A stretch of DNA of 58,381 bases from a bacterium (GTDB lineage Bacteria > Zhuqueibacterota > QNDG01 > DSAB01). The position numbers and the translations under genes are program-made. The notes under the pieces are model-generated. The model was not told where the DNA came from. It did not search any database and was given only the letters and a program-made list of their open reading frames with translations. The stretch lies in contig DSAB01000003.1 of NCBI GenBank assembly GCA_011388275.1, positions 1 to 58,381 of the forward strand, written 5' to 3'. Shown here in pieces: positions 17,741 through 26,088 of this stretch (its first letter is position 1; each line of letters starts with the position of its first letter).

Positions 17741-19057
17741 ATGGCAAAAAAAACTGTTGTTCAATTGAACGAACGGTCCGGAAAAAACCGTTTTCATCCT
17801 CTGTGGATTCTGATGGGTTTGACCGTTCTTTTCGCGGAAGTACGTGCGGGTGATATTCACTGGATCCAGGTGGATGGGCCCATCACACCGGTTACGGCAA
17901 AGTATATCATCGATGCGGTCGACCGGGCCGCCAAAGAAGACGCCGAACTTCTGATTATCCAAATGGACACGCCCGGCGGTCTGATGCAGTCGACCTGGTC
18001 TATCAACAAAGCCTTGCTGGCCGATGAGGTTCCGGTGGCGGTTTATATCGCCCCAAGCGGAGGGAGGGCCGCCTCAGCCGGAGTCTTTATCTCATATGCC
18101 GCCCATATCGTGGCCATGGCTCCGAGCACCAACATCGGTTCAGCCCATCCGGTGAGCATGGGCGGCCAGGATACATCCAAAGTGATGACCGAGAAAGTCG
18201 TCAATGACGCGGTGGCGCATATTCGCGGGGCGGCTGCGAAACGAGGCCGAAACGCCGACTGGGCCGAAAAAGCCGTACAGCAGAGTGTGTCCATTACGGA
18301 AACCGAGGCACTCAAGCTGGGAGTGGCCGATTTAATCGCCGCGAATACGGATGATTTGCTGAAACAGCTGAACGGCAGAACCGTTGAATTGAAGGAAGGG
18401 AAGAAATCTCTCGACACACGAGGCAAGCCGATCATGCGTTTTCCCATGAGCTGGCGATACAGAATTCTCGATAAAATATCCGATCCAAACATCGCCTATT
18501 TGCTCATGCTGGCCGGCATTATGGGGATATTTTTTGAGCTTCAAAACCCGGGGGCCATTTTTCCGGGCGCTCTGGGCGGCATCTCCCTCGTGCTGGCATT
18601 TTTCGCCCTTCAGGTGCTGCCCATCAATGCATCCGGTATTTTGCTGATTTTACTTGCCATTGTCTTTTTTATTCTCGAAATTAATATTGCCAGTTACGGG
18701 CTTTTGACCATAGGAGGTATTGTGTCCATGACTCTGGGATCGCTCATGCTGTTCAGAACGCCGGCTCTTCGTGTGTCTCTCGCGATCATCATTCCTGCGG
18801 TTCTCGTGACCGCTGCGTTCTTTATATTCGCCATAGGCATGGCGCTTAGAGCCCGAATGAGCAAGGCCACGACCGGCACCCAGGGCATTATCGGTGAAAA
18901 GGGAGAAATTATTCGTGCCTGCCGTCCGGAAGGCCAGGTCGCTGTTCACGGAGAGATCTGGAAGGCCGTCTCCGAAAAACCCTTAAAAAAGGGGGAGAAA
19001 GTGGAGGTCGTGGCAGTGGAAGGCATGGTGCTGAAGGTGAAACGGCTGAAAGAATGA
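17741..19057 (+). CDS. NfeD-family membrane serine protease (ClpP class)
   Basis: A 438-residue long-form NfeD. After a signal sequence (to about residue 36) comes a ClpP/SppA-like protease domain with a Ser-Lys dyad: Ser112 in GGRAASAGVFIS and Lys152 in MTEKVVNDA, matching the dyad known from archaeal 1510-N. MDTPGGLMQST and PSTNIGSAHPV are further family motifs. Four or five membrane helices follow (about 240-375), and a C-terminal OB-fold NfeD domain begins near GTQGIIGEKGEI. Long NfeD proteins are encoded next to slipins and are thought to cleave them or act in membrane-domain quality control; here the slipin gene starts 64 bases downstream. The ATG at 17741 follows AAAGGA. Confidence 0.92.
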   Translation: MAKKTVVQLNERSGKNRFHPLWILMGLTVLFAEVRAGDIHWIQVDGPITPVTAKYIIDAVDRAAKEDAELLIIQMDTPGGLMQSTWSINKALLADEVPVAVYIAPSGGRAASAGVFISYAAHIVAMAPSTNIGSAHPVSMGGQDTSKVMTEKVVNDAVAHIRGAAAKRGRNADWAEKAVQQSVSITETEALKLGVADLIAANTDDLLKQLNGRTVELKEGKKSLDTRGKPIMRFPMSWRYRILDKISDPNIAYLLMLAGIMGIFFELQNPGAIFPGALGGISLVLAFFALQVLPINASGILLILLAIVFFILEINIASYGLLTIGGIVSMTLGSLMLFRTPALRVSLAIIIPAVLVTAAFFIFAIGMALRARMSKATTGTQGIIGEKGEIIRACRPEGQVAVHGEIWKAVSEKPLKKGEKVEVVAVEGMVLKVKRLKE

Positions 19058-19120
19058 TTTTCTGGTGATTCCGAAAGAATGTTTCCGAGTTGTATTTAAC
19101 CCAAAACAAAGGAGGTTGTT

Positions 19121-19870
19121 ATGCCGGGCCTGATCACAGTCATTGTCATTCTTGTGATGATTTTAGTCAGTGCGGTACGTATTTTAAAAGAGTATGAAAG
19201 GGGCGCCATTTTTCGTCTGGGGCGTCTGATCGGATCACGGGGTCCTGGCTTGATCGTCATCATTCCCATCGTCGATCGTATGATCAAGGTGAGTCTGCGT
19301 ACCATTGCCATGGACGTTCCTCCCCAGGACGTCATCACCAAGGACAATGTCTCTGTCAAAGTCAATGCCGTTGTGTACTTCCGGGTTATCGATGCCGGCA
19401 AGGCCATTGTCGAGGTGCAGGATTATCTCTATGCCACTTCCCAGCTCGCTCAGACAACGCTTCGTTCCATATTAGGGCAGTTTGAACTGGACACGCTTCT
19501 TTCTGAGAGAGAAAAGGTCAATGAAAATCTGCAGACGATTCTCGACAAGCACACGGATCCATGGGGAATCAAAGTGTCTCTGGTTGAAGTGAAGCATATC
19601 GACCTGCCCGAAGAAATGAAGAGGGTCATCGGGCGGCAGGCGGAAGCCGAGCGCGCGCGGCGTGCCAAGATTATTCATGCCGAGGGAGAGTTTCAGGCTT
19701 CCAAACAGCTGGCCGAAGCGGCAGCCAGACTGGGCACCGAGCCCACCGCAATACAGCTGCGTTTTCTGCAGACCCTGGTGGAGGTGGCCGCTGAAAACAA
19801 CTCAACCCTGCTGTTCCCGGTTCCCATCGATTTGTTCGAACCTTTCCTGAGGAAGACCAAAGGGAAGTAG
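19121..19870 (+). CDS. slipin (stomatin/SPFH band-7 protein)
   Basis: A 249-residue protein with an N-terminal membrane hairpin or anchor (residues 2-20), an SPFH domain opening [14 protein letters not shown], and an oligomerising helical region ([20 protein letters not shown]). Slipins form large membrane-associated rings and organise membrane domains; bacterial ones pair with NfeD, as here. A very strong ribosome site, AAAGGAGG, precedes the ATG at 19121, stronger than that of NfeD, which fits a high slipin to protease ratio. The C-terminus ([17 protein letters not shown]) is the conserved hydrophobic end that in archaeal slipins contains the protease target; by analogy it may be the NfeD substrate. 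Confidence 0.93.
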   Translation: MPGLITVIVILVMILVSAVRILKEYERGAIFRLGRLIGSRGPGLIVIIPIVDRMIKVSLRTIAMDVPPQDVITKDNVSVKVNAVVYFRVIDAGKAIVEVQDYLYATSQLAQTTLRSILGQFELDTLLSEREKVNENLQTILDKHTDPWGIKVSLVEVKHIDLPEEMKRVIGRQAEAERARRAKIIHAEGEFQASKQLAEAAARLGTEPTAIQLRFLQTLVEVAAENNSTLLFPVPIDLFEPFLRKTKGK

Positions 19871-19905
19871 GGGGCCGAACCCAAACGATTCAGGAGTGAG
19901 AAAAC

Positions 19906-20283
19906 ATGAACTGGAAACGCGTCAAATCGGCTTCGGGTTGGGGTTTCTTCTACGGAATCGTATCTTGGGTTATTTTCACCGGGATTACCAATCAGACTCC
20001 GGCCATCGGCGTGTGGGTCATCATTTTGTCCCGCACGCTGGTCGGTTTTCTTCAGGGATTCTGGGAATGGAAGTCTCCATGGATACGCGGAGCGGCTCTC
20101 GGTCTTGCGCTTAATCTGCTGCTCGGAGGGCTGGCTTTGGCTCCTCTTGGATCGTTTTTTCATCAACTGCTCTTTGCCTGGTGGCGCGGTTTCTGGCTGA
20201 TGCTGATTACGGGTGTTTTGTCGGGTCTTTTGACCGAATGGCCTATGAAGCAGACTCAGGAAGGGACAACCGAAGCGGAGTGA
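19906..20283 (+). CDS. small four-helix membrane protein, unknown
   Basis: A 125-residue protein not recognised as a named family. It has four predicted membrane helices (about 10-30, 33-52, 62-80 and 85-110), tryptophan-rich interfaces (WVIFTG, FWEWKSPWIRG, WWRGFWLM) and a hydrophilic tail (TEWPMKQTQEGTTEAE). AGGAG lies nine bases before the ATG at 19906. It sits 35 bases after the slipin gene on the same strand, so a role in the slipin-NfeD membrane domain is possible but unproven. Confidence 0.7.
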   Translation: MNWKRVKSASGWGFFYGIVSWVIFTGITNQTPAIGVWVIILSRTLVGFLQGFWEWKSPWIRGAALGLALNLLLGGLALAPLGSFFHQLLFAWWRGFWLMLITGVLSGLLTEWPMKQTQEGTTEAE

Positions 20284-20365
20284 TCCCGGCGGCGCAAGAG
20301 GAACCGTCCATGGCTGCCGCTGAAGCCGGGGACGTGTGTCAATAACGAAATGGGGGAGCTTTTTT

Positions 20366-21484
20366 GTGGCCTGTCAGGTGAAACCTGTGCAGACAGGGAA
20401 AGATCTGCGGCGGTTTATTCAATTCCCCTATCAATTGTACAGAAACGATCCGGTGTGGATTCCTCCTTTAAGGTCCGAATCCAGAAAGATGCTGAATACG
20501 AGGACCAATCCGATGCTGGCGCATTGCGAGGTTCAGCATTTTCTGGCTGTAAAAAACAACCGGCTGCTCGGGCGTGTCAGTGCGTTTATCGACAGGCTGG
20601 CCCTGGATGCCTGGAAAGAACCGGTAGGCCTTTTCGGTTCCTATGAGTGCGTGGACGACGACGAGGCTTCCGGAATGCTACTGGATCAGGCGCGCATCTG
20701 GCTCAAAACCCGCTCCATGAAAAAAATGCGGGGCCCATGGAGTTTCGCATCTCAGGAATGGGGGGCCCAGGTCAGCGGGAACGGATTGCCCCCCATGATC
20801 ATGGCGCCCTATAATCCGCCTTACTATATACATCAGATGGAGCGCTTCGGCCTGAAGAAAGCGAAGGATCTGCTCGTCTACGATATCGACTATCCCCAAA
20901 ACTACACCTTGCCGGAACGTTTCATCCGGCTGACGGAAAAAATCACGGAGAAATACCGGATCAACATACGCTCCGTGGACATGCGACAACTGAAAAGGGA
21001 TGTGAGGATCATTGTTGATGTGGCCAATGAATCCACGCGGAATAACTGGGGCTATATTCCGGTTACTTCCGAAGAAGCGGATAATCTGGCGGCCTCTCTC
21101 AAGCCTGTCGTGGATCCTGATCTGGTCATGATCGCCGAGGCCGGAACGATTCCCGTCGGTTATTTGATCGCCTTGCCGGATATCAATGTGCTTCTGAAAG
21201 ATTTGAACGGCCGTTTGTTTCCACGCGGTCTCGCAAGAATGGTATTCAGCCGAAACCGGATCCGGCAATACCGGATCTGGGCACTTGGAATCGTCCCCGA
21301 GTACCTGCGTCGTGCCATTGATACGTTGTTTTACCGGCGTCTTTCGGAGGTGCTCATTCGAAAAGGCGTGGAACGGGTCGAGGCCAATTATGTTCTCGAA
21401 GACAACATGGCCATGAACAATCCTTTGAAGAAGATGGGTTTTAAAGAGGCCAAGCGTTATCGGGTCTTTGAAATGAAGCTGTAA
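20366..21484 (+). CDS. GNAT-like acyltransferase, uncharacterised family
   Basis: A protein of 372 residues if it starts at the GTG at 20366, which has GGGGAG seven bases upstream; a GTG at 20336 would add ten residues but lacks a ribosome site. The N-terminal part (DLRRFIQFPYQLYRNDPVWIPPL, then NPMLAHCEVQHFLA in shorter pieces) and the C-terminal part (AEAGTIPVGYLIALPDIN, then GIVPEYLRRA and LEDNMAMNNPLKKMGFK) match a widespread two-domain family usually annotated N-acetyltransferase. The last third looks like a GNAT fold, with a conserved Asn-rich end. Donor and acceptor are unknown. Only three bases separate its stop from the next start, so it is probably translated with the AmmeMemoRadiSam genes. 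Confidence 0.72.
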   Translation: MACQVKPVQTGKDLRRFIQFPYQLYRNDPVWIPPLRSESRKMLNTRTNPMLAHCEVQHFLAVKNNRLLGRVSAFIDRLALDAWKEPVGLFGSYECVDDDEASGMLLDQARIWLKTRSMKKMRGPWSFASQEWGAQVSGNGLPPMIMAPYNPPYYIHQMERFGLKKAKDLLVYDIDYPQNYTLPERFIRLTEKITEKYRINIRSVDMRQLKRDVRIIVDVANESTRNNWGYIPVTSEEADNLAASLKPVVDPDLVMIAEAGTIPVGYLIALPDINVLLKDLNGRLFPRGLARMVFSRNRIRQYRIWALGIVPEYLRRAIDTLFYRRLSEVLIRKGVERVEANYVLEDNMAMNNPLKKMGFKEAKRYRVFEMKL

Positions 21485-21487
21485 CGA

Positions 21488-22675
21488 ATGGAGTCAGGAT
21501 CTTTAAAAATATCTTTTCAAAATCCGGCCGTTCGATCTGCCAATGAAAAGCGAAAATTTTCTTTCGCAATTACCCGCCGAGATTTTATCAGAAAAACCGG
21601 TATGCTGGGAGGCTCGCTGCTTTCCGGAGAAGTCTGGAGAACCCGGGATTTCGCTTATGAGCCGGTTGAAGCCCGCTACTATAGAAAGCTGGATGGCGAG
21701 CGCGTTCAATGCCTCCTGTGTCCGCACGAATGTGTCGTGGCATCCGGAAGGAGGGGGCATTGTCAGGTTCGGGAGAATCGCGACGGAACGTATTTCAGCC
21801 TGATTTACGGTCGTATCGCGGCTTTTCACAATGATCCCATCGAGAAAAAACCCCTGTACCATTTTATGCCGGGCAGTTTGGCTTTCTCCCTGGCCACGGC
21901 CGGCTGCAATGTGAACTGCAAGTTCTGTCAAAACTGGGAACTGGCTCAGAGACGTCCGGAAGATCTGCCGTTTGTTCTATACAGGCCGGAGGAGGTATCC
22001 ATACGGGCACTGGAATGGCGATCTTCCTCCATTGCGTTCACCTATAACGAGCCCACGGTGTACACGGAATTTATCGTGGAAGCGGCCGCAGAGGCCCGGT
22101 CAAGGGGAGTTAAAACCGTTCTCATTTCAAACGGCTACATTAACGAGAAACCGCTTGGGGATCTGTGCGAAGTGGTGGATGCGTACAAGATCGATCTGAA
22201 AGCCTTTACAGAGAGTTACTACCGCGAGGTGGTCAACGGCAGATTGTCCAGTGTCCTGGATACTCTGATTCGTCTCAGGGAGAGGAAGATATGGACGGAG
22301 ATCGTCTATCTCATCGTGCCAACGCTGAACGACGATCCGAAGTCCCTGGAACAGATGGCAACCTGGATCCGAAACAATCTGGGTGATGATGTCCCCCTTC
22401 ATTTTTCCCGGTTTTATCCCAAATATAAACTCAAGAATCTGCCTCCAACACCCATAACCGCTCTTGAAAAGGCGAGAAACCTGTGTCTGGATGCGGGATT
22501 GCACTATGTCTATATCGGAAATGTGCCCGGACACGAGGGAGAAAACACGTATTGCCCGCAATGTCACAAGATGCTGATACAGCGCCTGGGCTATCGCATC
22601 ATAAAGAATCACATTCAGAATGGACGATGCCTTCATTGCGGAAACGAGATCGCCGGAGTCTGGCAGTCTTTCTGA
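21488..22675 (+). CDS. AmmeMemoRadiSam system radical SAM enzyme with Tat-like leader
   Basis: A 395-residue radical SAM enzyme of the set named for its constant association with AMMECR1 and Memo proteins. The 4Fe-4S/SAM motif is Cys140-x3-Cys144-x2-Cys147 (CNVNCKFCQNW). An N-terminal cysteine group (Cys75, Cys78, Cys82: CLLCPHEC) and a C-terminal zinc-ribbon-like pair of knuckles (Cys356/359 and Cys381/384) are also visible. Residues 29-50 read TRRDFIRKTGMLGG, a twin-arginine motif with a short hydrophobic stretch, suggesting export of a folded cofactor-bearing protein; the leader is weak because the core is short and no AxA site follows. The start at 21488 has a poor ribosome site, so coupling to the upstream gene is likely. 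The fused Memo-AMMECR1 gene starts 15 bases downstream. Confidence 0.88.
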   Translation: MESGSLKISFQNPAVRSANEKRKFSFAITRRDFIRKTGMLGGSLLSGEVWRTRDFAYEPVEARYYRKLDGERVQCLLCPHECVVASGRRGHCQVRENRDGTYFSLIYGRIAAFHNDPIEKKPLYHFMPGSLAFSLATAGCNVNCKFCQNWELAQRRPEDLPFVLYRPEEVSIRALEWRSSSIAFTYNEPTVYTEFIVEAAAEARSRGVKTVLISNGYINEKPLGDLCEVVDAYKIDLKAFTESYYREVVNGRLSSVLDTLIRLRERKIWTEIVYLIVPTLNDDPKSLEQMATWIRNNLGDDVPLHFSRFYPKYKLKNLPPTPITALEKARNLCLDAGLHYVYIGNVPGHEGENTYCPQCHKMLIQRLGYRIIKNHIQNGRCLHCGNEIAGVWQSF

Positions 22676-22690
22676 TCAGGGGGTATATGG

Positions 22691-24199
22691 ATGATACGGC
22701 GCATCACTTTTTTTTGTATCCTGTTGAATTTCATCGGTACAGCAAACGGATTTTCTGCGGATATAAGATATTCCGTTCATGCGGGACATTTTTATCCTTC
22801 GAATGCCGGTGAACTGGAACGACAAATCGAAGAAAAACTGAAGGAGGCTCAAAAACGGCATATACCGGGCCCGATACGGGCGATTTGGGTTCCTCACGCC
22901 GGATATGTTTTCAGCGGTTGGGTGGCGGCCAATGCTTATGAGCTGGTTCGCGGCGCAGATGTCGATGTTGTTATCGTTCTTGGAGTCAGCCACTATTTTC
23001 CCCTGAGAGGCGTTTCCGTGGGAGACTGGTCTCATTATCAAACTCCTTTGGGGTTGGCAAAGACGGATACAGTTCTAATCCGTGAACTCTGCAGGCACGA
23101 AACGATTCATACAGAAAGGCGGGCCCATATCCATGAACATTCGATCGAAGTTCAAATCCCTTTTATTCAAACGGTTTTACCCGGGCGGACCATTGTACCG
23201 ATTTTGATAGGCCGGATTTCCTATGAAGAGGCAAGAAACACCGCCCGAATATTGGCTGAAGTGACCCGGGACCGGAAAGTCCTTTTTATCGCGAGTTCGG
23301 ACATGTCCCATTTCCCCGGATATGAGGAAGCTTATCGGGCGGACGGTGAAATACTTCAGGCTGTCCAGGCCTTTGACGCGAGAAAAGTTTTTCGCCTCAA
23401 TGAAACTCTGCCGCTGCAGAAAATCCCGGGTCTTGAAGCCGCCCTGTGCGGCGGGCCGGCTCTTGTTGTCACCATGCTGACGGCTCGGTTGTCGGGTGCG
23501 GATCGTGTTCAGGTGCTTCTCTATCGCAATTCGGGTGATGTAACCGGTGAAAGAAACCGGGTCGTTGGATACGGAGCCGCGGTTTTTTATCATCCGCCAT
23601 CAATCAACAGGTCGGAAGGAGTGCATATGACAGCGGATATTCATTTCACGCGTGAGGAGAAGCAAACCCTTTTTTCTATTGCCCGAAAAAGCATCGATGA
23701 CGCTCTTAAGGGTCGGATATGGAACATCGATCCGTCGGAATCTCCCAATCTGAACCTTGAGAGAGGTATTTTCGTGACATTGACCAACCGAGGGCGGCTG
23801 CGCGGATGCATCGGACATTTTGAAGCGGATCGCCCCCTCTATGAGATGGTTGCCAGGATGGCCGCAGCGGCCGCAGCGGAGGATTATCGGTTTTCTCATC
23901 AACCGGTGACTCCCGAAGAGATGGATGAAATTGATATCAAAATATCCATTCTCTCTGAGATGAAGAAAATCGACTCGATTGATGAGATACAAATCGGCAG
24001 GCACGGTATCTGGGTACGTCAGGGTTTGCGCGGCGGAACGTATCTGCCCGAAGTCGCCATGGAGATGGGATGGAATCAAATCGAATTTCTCGAGCATTGC
24101 TGTGTGGAAAAAGCGGGGCTGCCAAGAGACGCGTGGAAAAAGGGGGCCGATGTCTATATTTACAGCTCTCAGATATTGGATGAGAGGTGGGATCAGTAA
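22691..24199 (+). CDS. fused Memo-AMMECR1 protein with signal peptide
   Basis: A 502-residue two-domain protein. Residues 1-23 form a signal peptide (MIRRITFFCILLNFIGTANG). Residues about 25-300 are a Memo domain, a relative of extradiol dioxygenases; the metal ligands known from human MEMO1 have counterparts here: His69 (VPHAGYVFSGW), His150 (EHSIEVQIP), Cys253 (LCGGPA), plus His207 (SSDMSHFPG). Residues about 315-500 are an AMMECR1 domain with the signature LRGCIG (370-375), RFSHQPVTPEEM and RDAWKKGADVYIYSS. In most genomes these are separate genes. Both partners and the radical SAM enzyme carry export signals, pointing to an extracytoplasmic version of the system. The reaction is unknown. 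A run of G precedes the ATG at 22691. Confidence 0.9.
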   Translation: MIRRITFFCILLNFIGTANGFSADIRYSVHAGHFYPSNAGELERQIEEKLKEAQKRHIPGPIRAIWVPHAGYVFSGWVAANAYELVRGADVDVVIVLGVSHYFPLRGVSVGDWSHYQTPLGLAKTDTVLIRELCRHETIHTERRAHIHEHSIEVQIPFIQTVLPGRTIVPILIGRISYEEARNTARILAEVTRDRKVLFIASSDMSHFPGYEEAYRADGEILQAVQAFDARKVFRLNETLPLQKIPGLEAALCGGPALVVTMLTARLSGADRVQVLLYRNSGDVTGERNRVVGYGAAVFYHPPSINRSEGVHMTADIHFTREEKQTLFSIARKSIDDALKGRIWNIDPSESPNLNLERGIFVTLTNRGRLRGCIGHFEADRPLYEMVARMAAAAAAEDYRFSHQPVTPEEMDEIDIKISILSEMKKIDSIDEIQIGRHGIWVRQGLRGGTYLPEVAMEMGWNQIEFLEHCCVEKAGLPRDAWKKGADVYIYSSQILDERWDQ

Positions 24200-24323
24200 A
24201 CCGTTGATCGAACGAATGCGAGTCCGGATCCGTCGCCAAAATCTGACTTGCCTCGTATCTGCGACGTGGTTTGTATTAATAAAAGAGTTCTGCGAGGAAT
24301 AGGTCGGTTCAATTAAAATATGC

Positions 24324-24352
24324 TTGTATCTAATGGAATTATCTATTATATT
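24324..24352 (+). promoter_or_regulatory. sigma70-like promoter for orphan STAS gene
   Basis: TTGTAT at 24324-24329, 17 bases, TATATT at 24347-24352; predicted start near 24359 and a leader of about 34 bases. It makes the STAS gene a separate unit from the AmmeMemoRadiSam operon. Confidence 0.5.
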
Positions 24353-24392
24353 TCTTGATCGGTACCTCGGAATCTAAAATACGGAGGAGAGG

Positions 24393-24731
24393 ATGAACAT
24401 TGATTTGAAAGAAATTGGTGATGTAACGGTCATGGCGATCAAGGGAAACATGATGGGAGGACCGGAGACCATTTCCGTTCATGATAATATCAAGGGATTA
24501 ATCAATCAGGGAAAATCAAAGGTCGTAATCGATCTTTCGCAGGTAAAATGGATGAACAGTTCAGGGCTGGGTACGATGATGGGATGCCTGACATCCTTAA
24601 AGAATGCGCAGGGCGACCTGAAATTGAGCGGAGTGACGGAGAAGGTAAAAAGCCTGTTCATGATTACCAAGCTGATTACTCTTTTTGAAACATACGACTC
24701 CTATGAAGACGCGGCAAAGGCGTTTGAGTAA
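24393..24731 (+). CDS. STAS anti-sigma factor antagonist (orphan)
   Basis: A 112-residue SpoIIAA/RsbV-like protein. The site that an RsbW-type kinase phosphorylates is VKWMNSSGLG, with Ser56 and Ser57 as candidates. Unphosphorylated antagonist binds the anti-sigma kinase and frees its sigma factor. GGAGGAGAGG precedes the ATG closely, an excellent ribosome site. It is alone between its own promoter and a hairpin terminator. The kinase and phosphatases that could act on it are 22-29 kb away (46072-53232), next to a second STAS protein with which it shares the fold but only modest sequence identity. It may be a second output or a competitor in that switch. Confidence 0.92.
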   Translation: MNIDLKEIGDVTVMAIKGNMMGGPETISVHDNIKGLINQGKSKVVIDLSQVKWMNSSGLGTMMGCLTSLKNAQGDLKLSGVTEKVKSLFMITKLITLFETYDSYEDAAKAFE

Positions 24732-24796
24732 TGTTTAAGAGTTTCGGCGTTTATCACCCGGTCTGCAATTCATATAATCATGGTTTGGCTGCTGCT

Positions 24797-24823
24797 GAAG
24801 GGCGGGATTGAAACCCGCCCTTC
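24797..24823 (+). terminator. hairpin terminator after STAS gene
   Basis: Perfect 10-bp GC-rich stem (24797-24806 with 24814-24823) around a 7-base loop, 66 bases after the stop codon. The downstream T-run is weak (TCCATTCC). Confidence 0.6.
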
Positions 24824-24901
24824 TCCATTCCAATTCAGTCATTGTTGCAAAGCCGGGCATTAAATGGTTTCCCGGGGATCATTCACTCATCATTCATTTT
24901 A

Positions 24902-25012
24902 TCATTCCCGCGAAAGCGGGTTCACTCCGCGTAACTGGGCAGCCTTGAATCCAGATTTTCTGTTGCGCAGAGCGGCTCTGCCGTAGTCTAATAACCCGAT
25001 GATGCGAAATGA
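24902..25012. repeat. dispersed palindromic repeat, copy 1
   Basis: Starts TCATTCCCGC with a perfect CCCGC-GAAA-GCGGG hairpin (24907-24920), runs to CTTGAATCCAG (24944-24954), then a 6-bp hairpin GCAGAG-CGG-CTCTGC (24967-24981). It may end at an inverted partial copy of its left end (GCGAAATGA, 25004-25012). The same landmarks recur at 39712-39830. The remainder of the 376-base gap 24732-25107 holds only the terminator hairpin; no promoter for the following operon was found. Confidence 0.6.
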
Positions 25013-25107
25013 CAATGACACCCAGTCTGCGGTAACGCATAAAATTAGCAGGAGAAAAAAGGCTCCGAAATACCGTTTTCATAAGATATTTCGGTACCAG
25101 GTAAAGG

Positions 25108-26088
25108 ATGGTTGTGGAAGAAGCCCTGAAACAGATAGAGACGTTGCTGGCACAAGAACTTACCCGGTTCGATGCCGTTTATCGAGCCCAGCTGCAATCC
25201 GGATATTCTTCCATTCAATCCGTTCTCGATCATCTAACCATTGAAAGGGGCAAGCGGATCCGTCCGATCCTTTTTTTCCTTTGTCAGGGTCTGGTCGGCC
25301 GGCCGTCGGCGGAGACAGCCCATGTGGCGGTCATGATCGAGATGCTCCATATGGCCAGTCTGATTCATGACGATGTTGTGGACGGTTCGATGCAGCGGCG
25401 GGGAAGGGATACGGTGAACGCCAGATGGGACAATCGTATCTCGATTTTACTGGGCGATTGGTTGATGTCACGCGTATTAAGATTGATTCCATGCGGGCCT
25501 GAAGGAACACTGAATATCTTTTCCGACGTGGTGGATCAGATGGCTGTGTGTGAACTGGAACAGGCCCTGAGCAATCCCGAAACCGAATCGCCGGACGAGG
25601 AAACCTATCAGCGTATCATTTTCGGGAAAACAGCCGCCTTGTTTTCCGCGGTCTGCCGCCTGGCGGGTTTGGCGGCCTCAAGCAAAGAAAAAACACATTC
25701 GAGATTGTCCCGGTTCGGAGAGCTGTTCGGCATGGCATTTCAGATTCGGGATGATGTTCTCGACATCATCGGTGACCGTCATTTGCTGGGCAAACCCGTC
25801 GGTCAGGATTCATTCAACAGCCGGATGAATCTTCCGCTGATATTGTCCTGGATACGGTGTAGTGAAGAGGAAAAAGACTGGCTGCGCCAATGTCTGGAGA
25901 AGGCTTCCGAGAAAAACAGGGAGAGAATATCATCTTTCGTTCATGACAAGAAAGGCCACCTCATGGCTCAGAAACAAGCCGGCCGCTACAGCGATGAGGC
26001 CAGTGTTATTCTTTCAGGATTTGCCCGATCGAAATACCGGGAAGCGATTGAAAACCTTCTTGATTGGAACCTGTCGAGAAAACAGTGA
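25108..26088 (+). CDS. all-trans polyprenyl diphosphate synthase
   Basis: A 326-residue class I prenyltransferase that lengthens an allylic diphosphate with isopentenyl diphosphate. Both metal-binding motifs are intact: Asp88-Asp89-x2-Asp92 in LIHDDVVDGSMQRRG and Asp215-Asp216-x2-Asp219 in FQIRDDVLDI. GKRIRP near residue 49 is the diphosphate-binding motif. Small residues before the first Asp-rich motif (HMASLIHDD) fit a long-chain (C35-C45) product for a quinone side chain rather than farnesyl or geranylgeranyl; this is inference. It is the first gene of a seven-gene run with gaps of at most 14 bases. The ATG at 25108 follows a modest AAAGG. Confidence 0.9.
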   Translation: MVVEEALKQIETLLAQELTRFDAVYRAQLQSGYSSIQSVLDHLTIERGKRIRPILFFLCQGLVGRPSAETAHVAVMIEMLHMASLIHDDVVDGSMQRRGRDTVNARWDNRISILLGDWLMSRVLRLIPCGPEGTLNIFSDVVDQMAVCELEQALSNPETESPDEETYQRIIFGKTAALFSAVCRLAGLAASSKEKTHSRLSRFGELFGMAFQIRDDVLDIIGDRHLLGKPVGQDSFNSRMNLPLILSWIRCSEEEKDWLRQCLEKASEKNRERISSFVHDKKGHLMAQKQAGRYSDEASVILSGFARSKYREAIENLLDWNLSRKQ

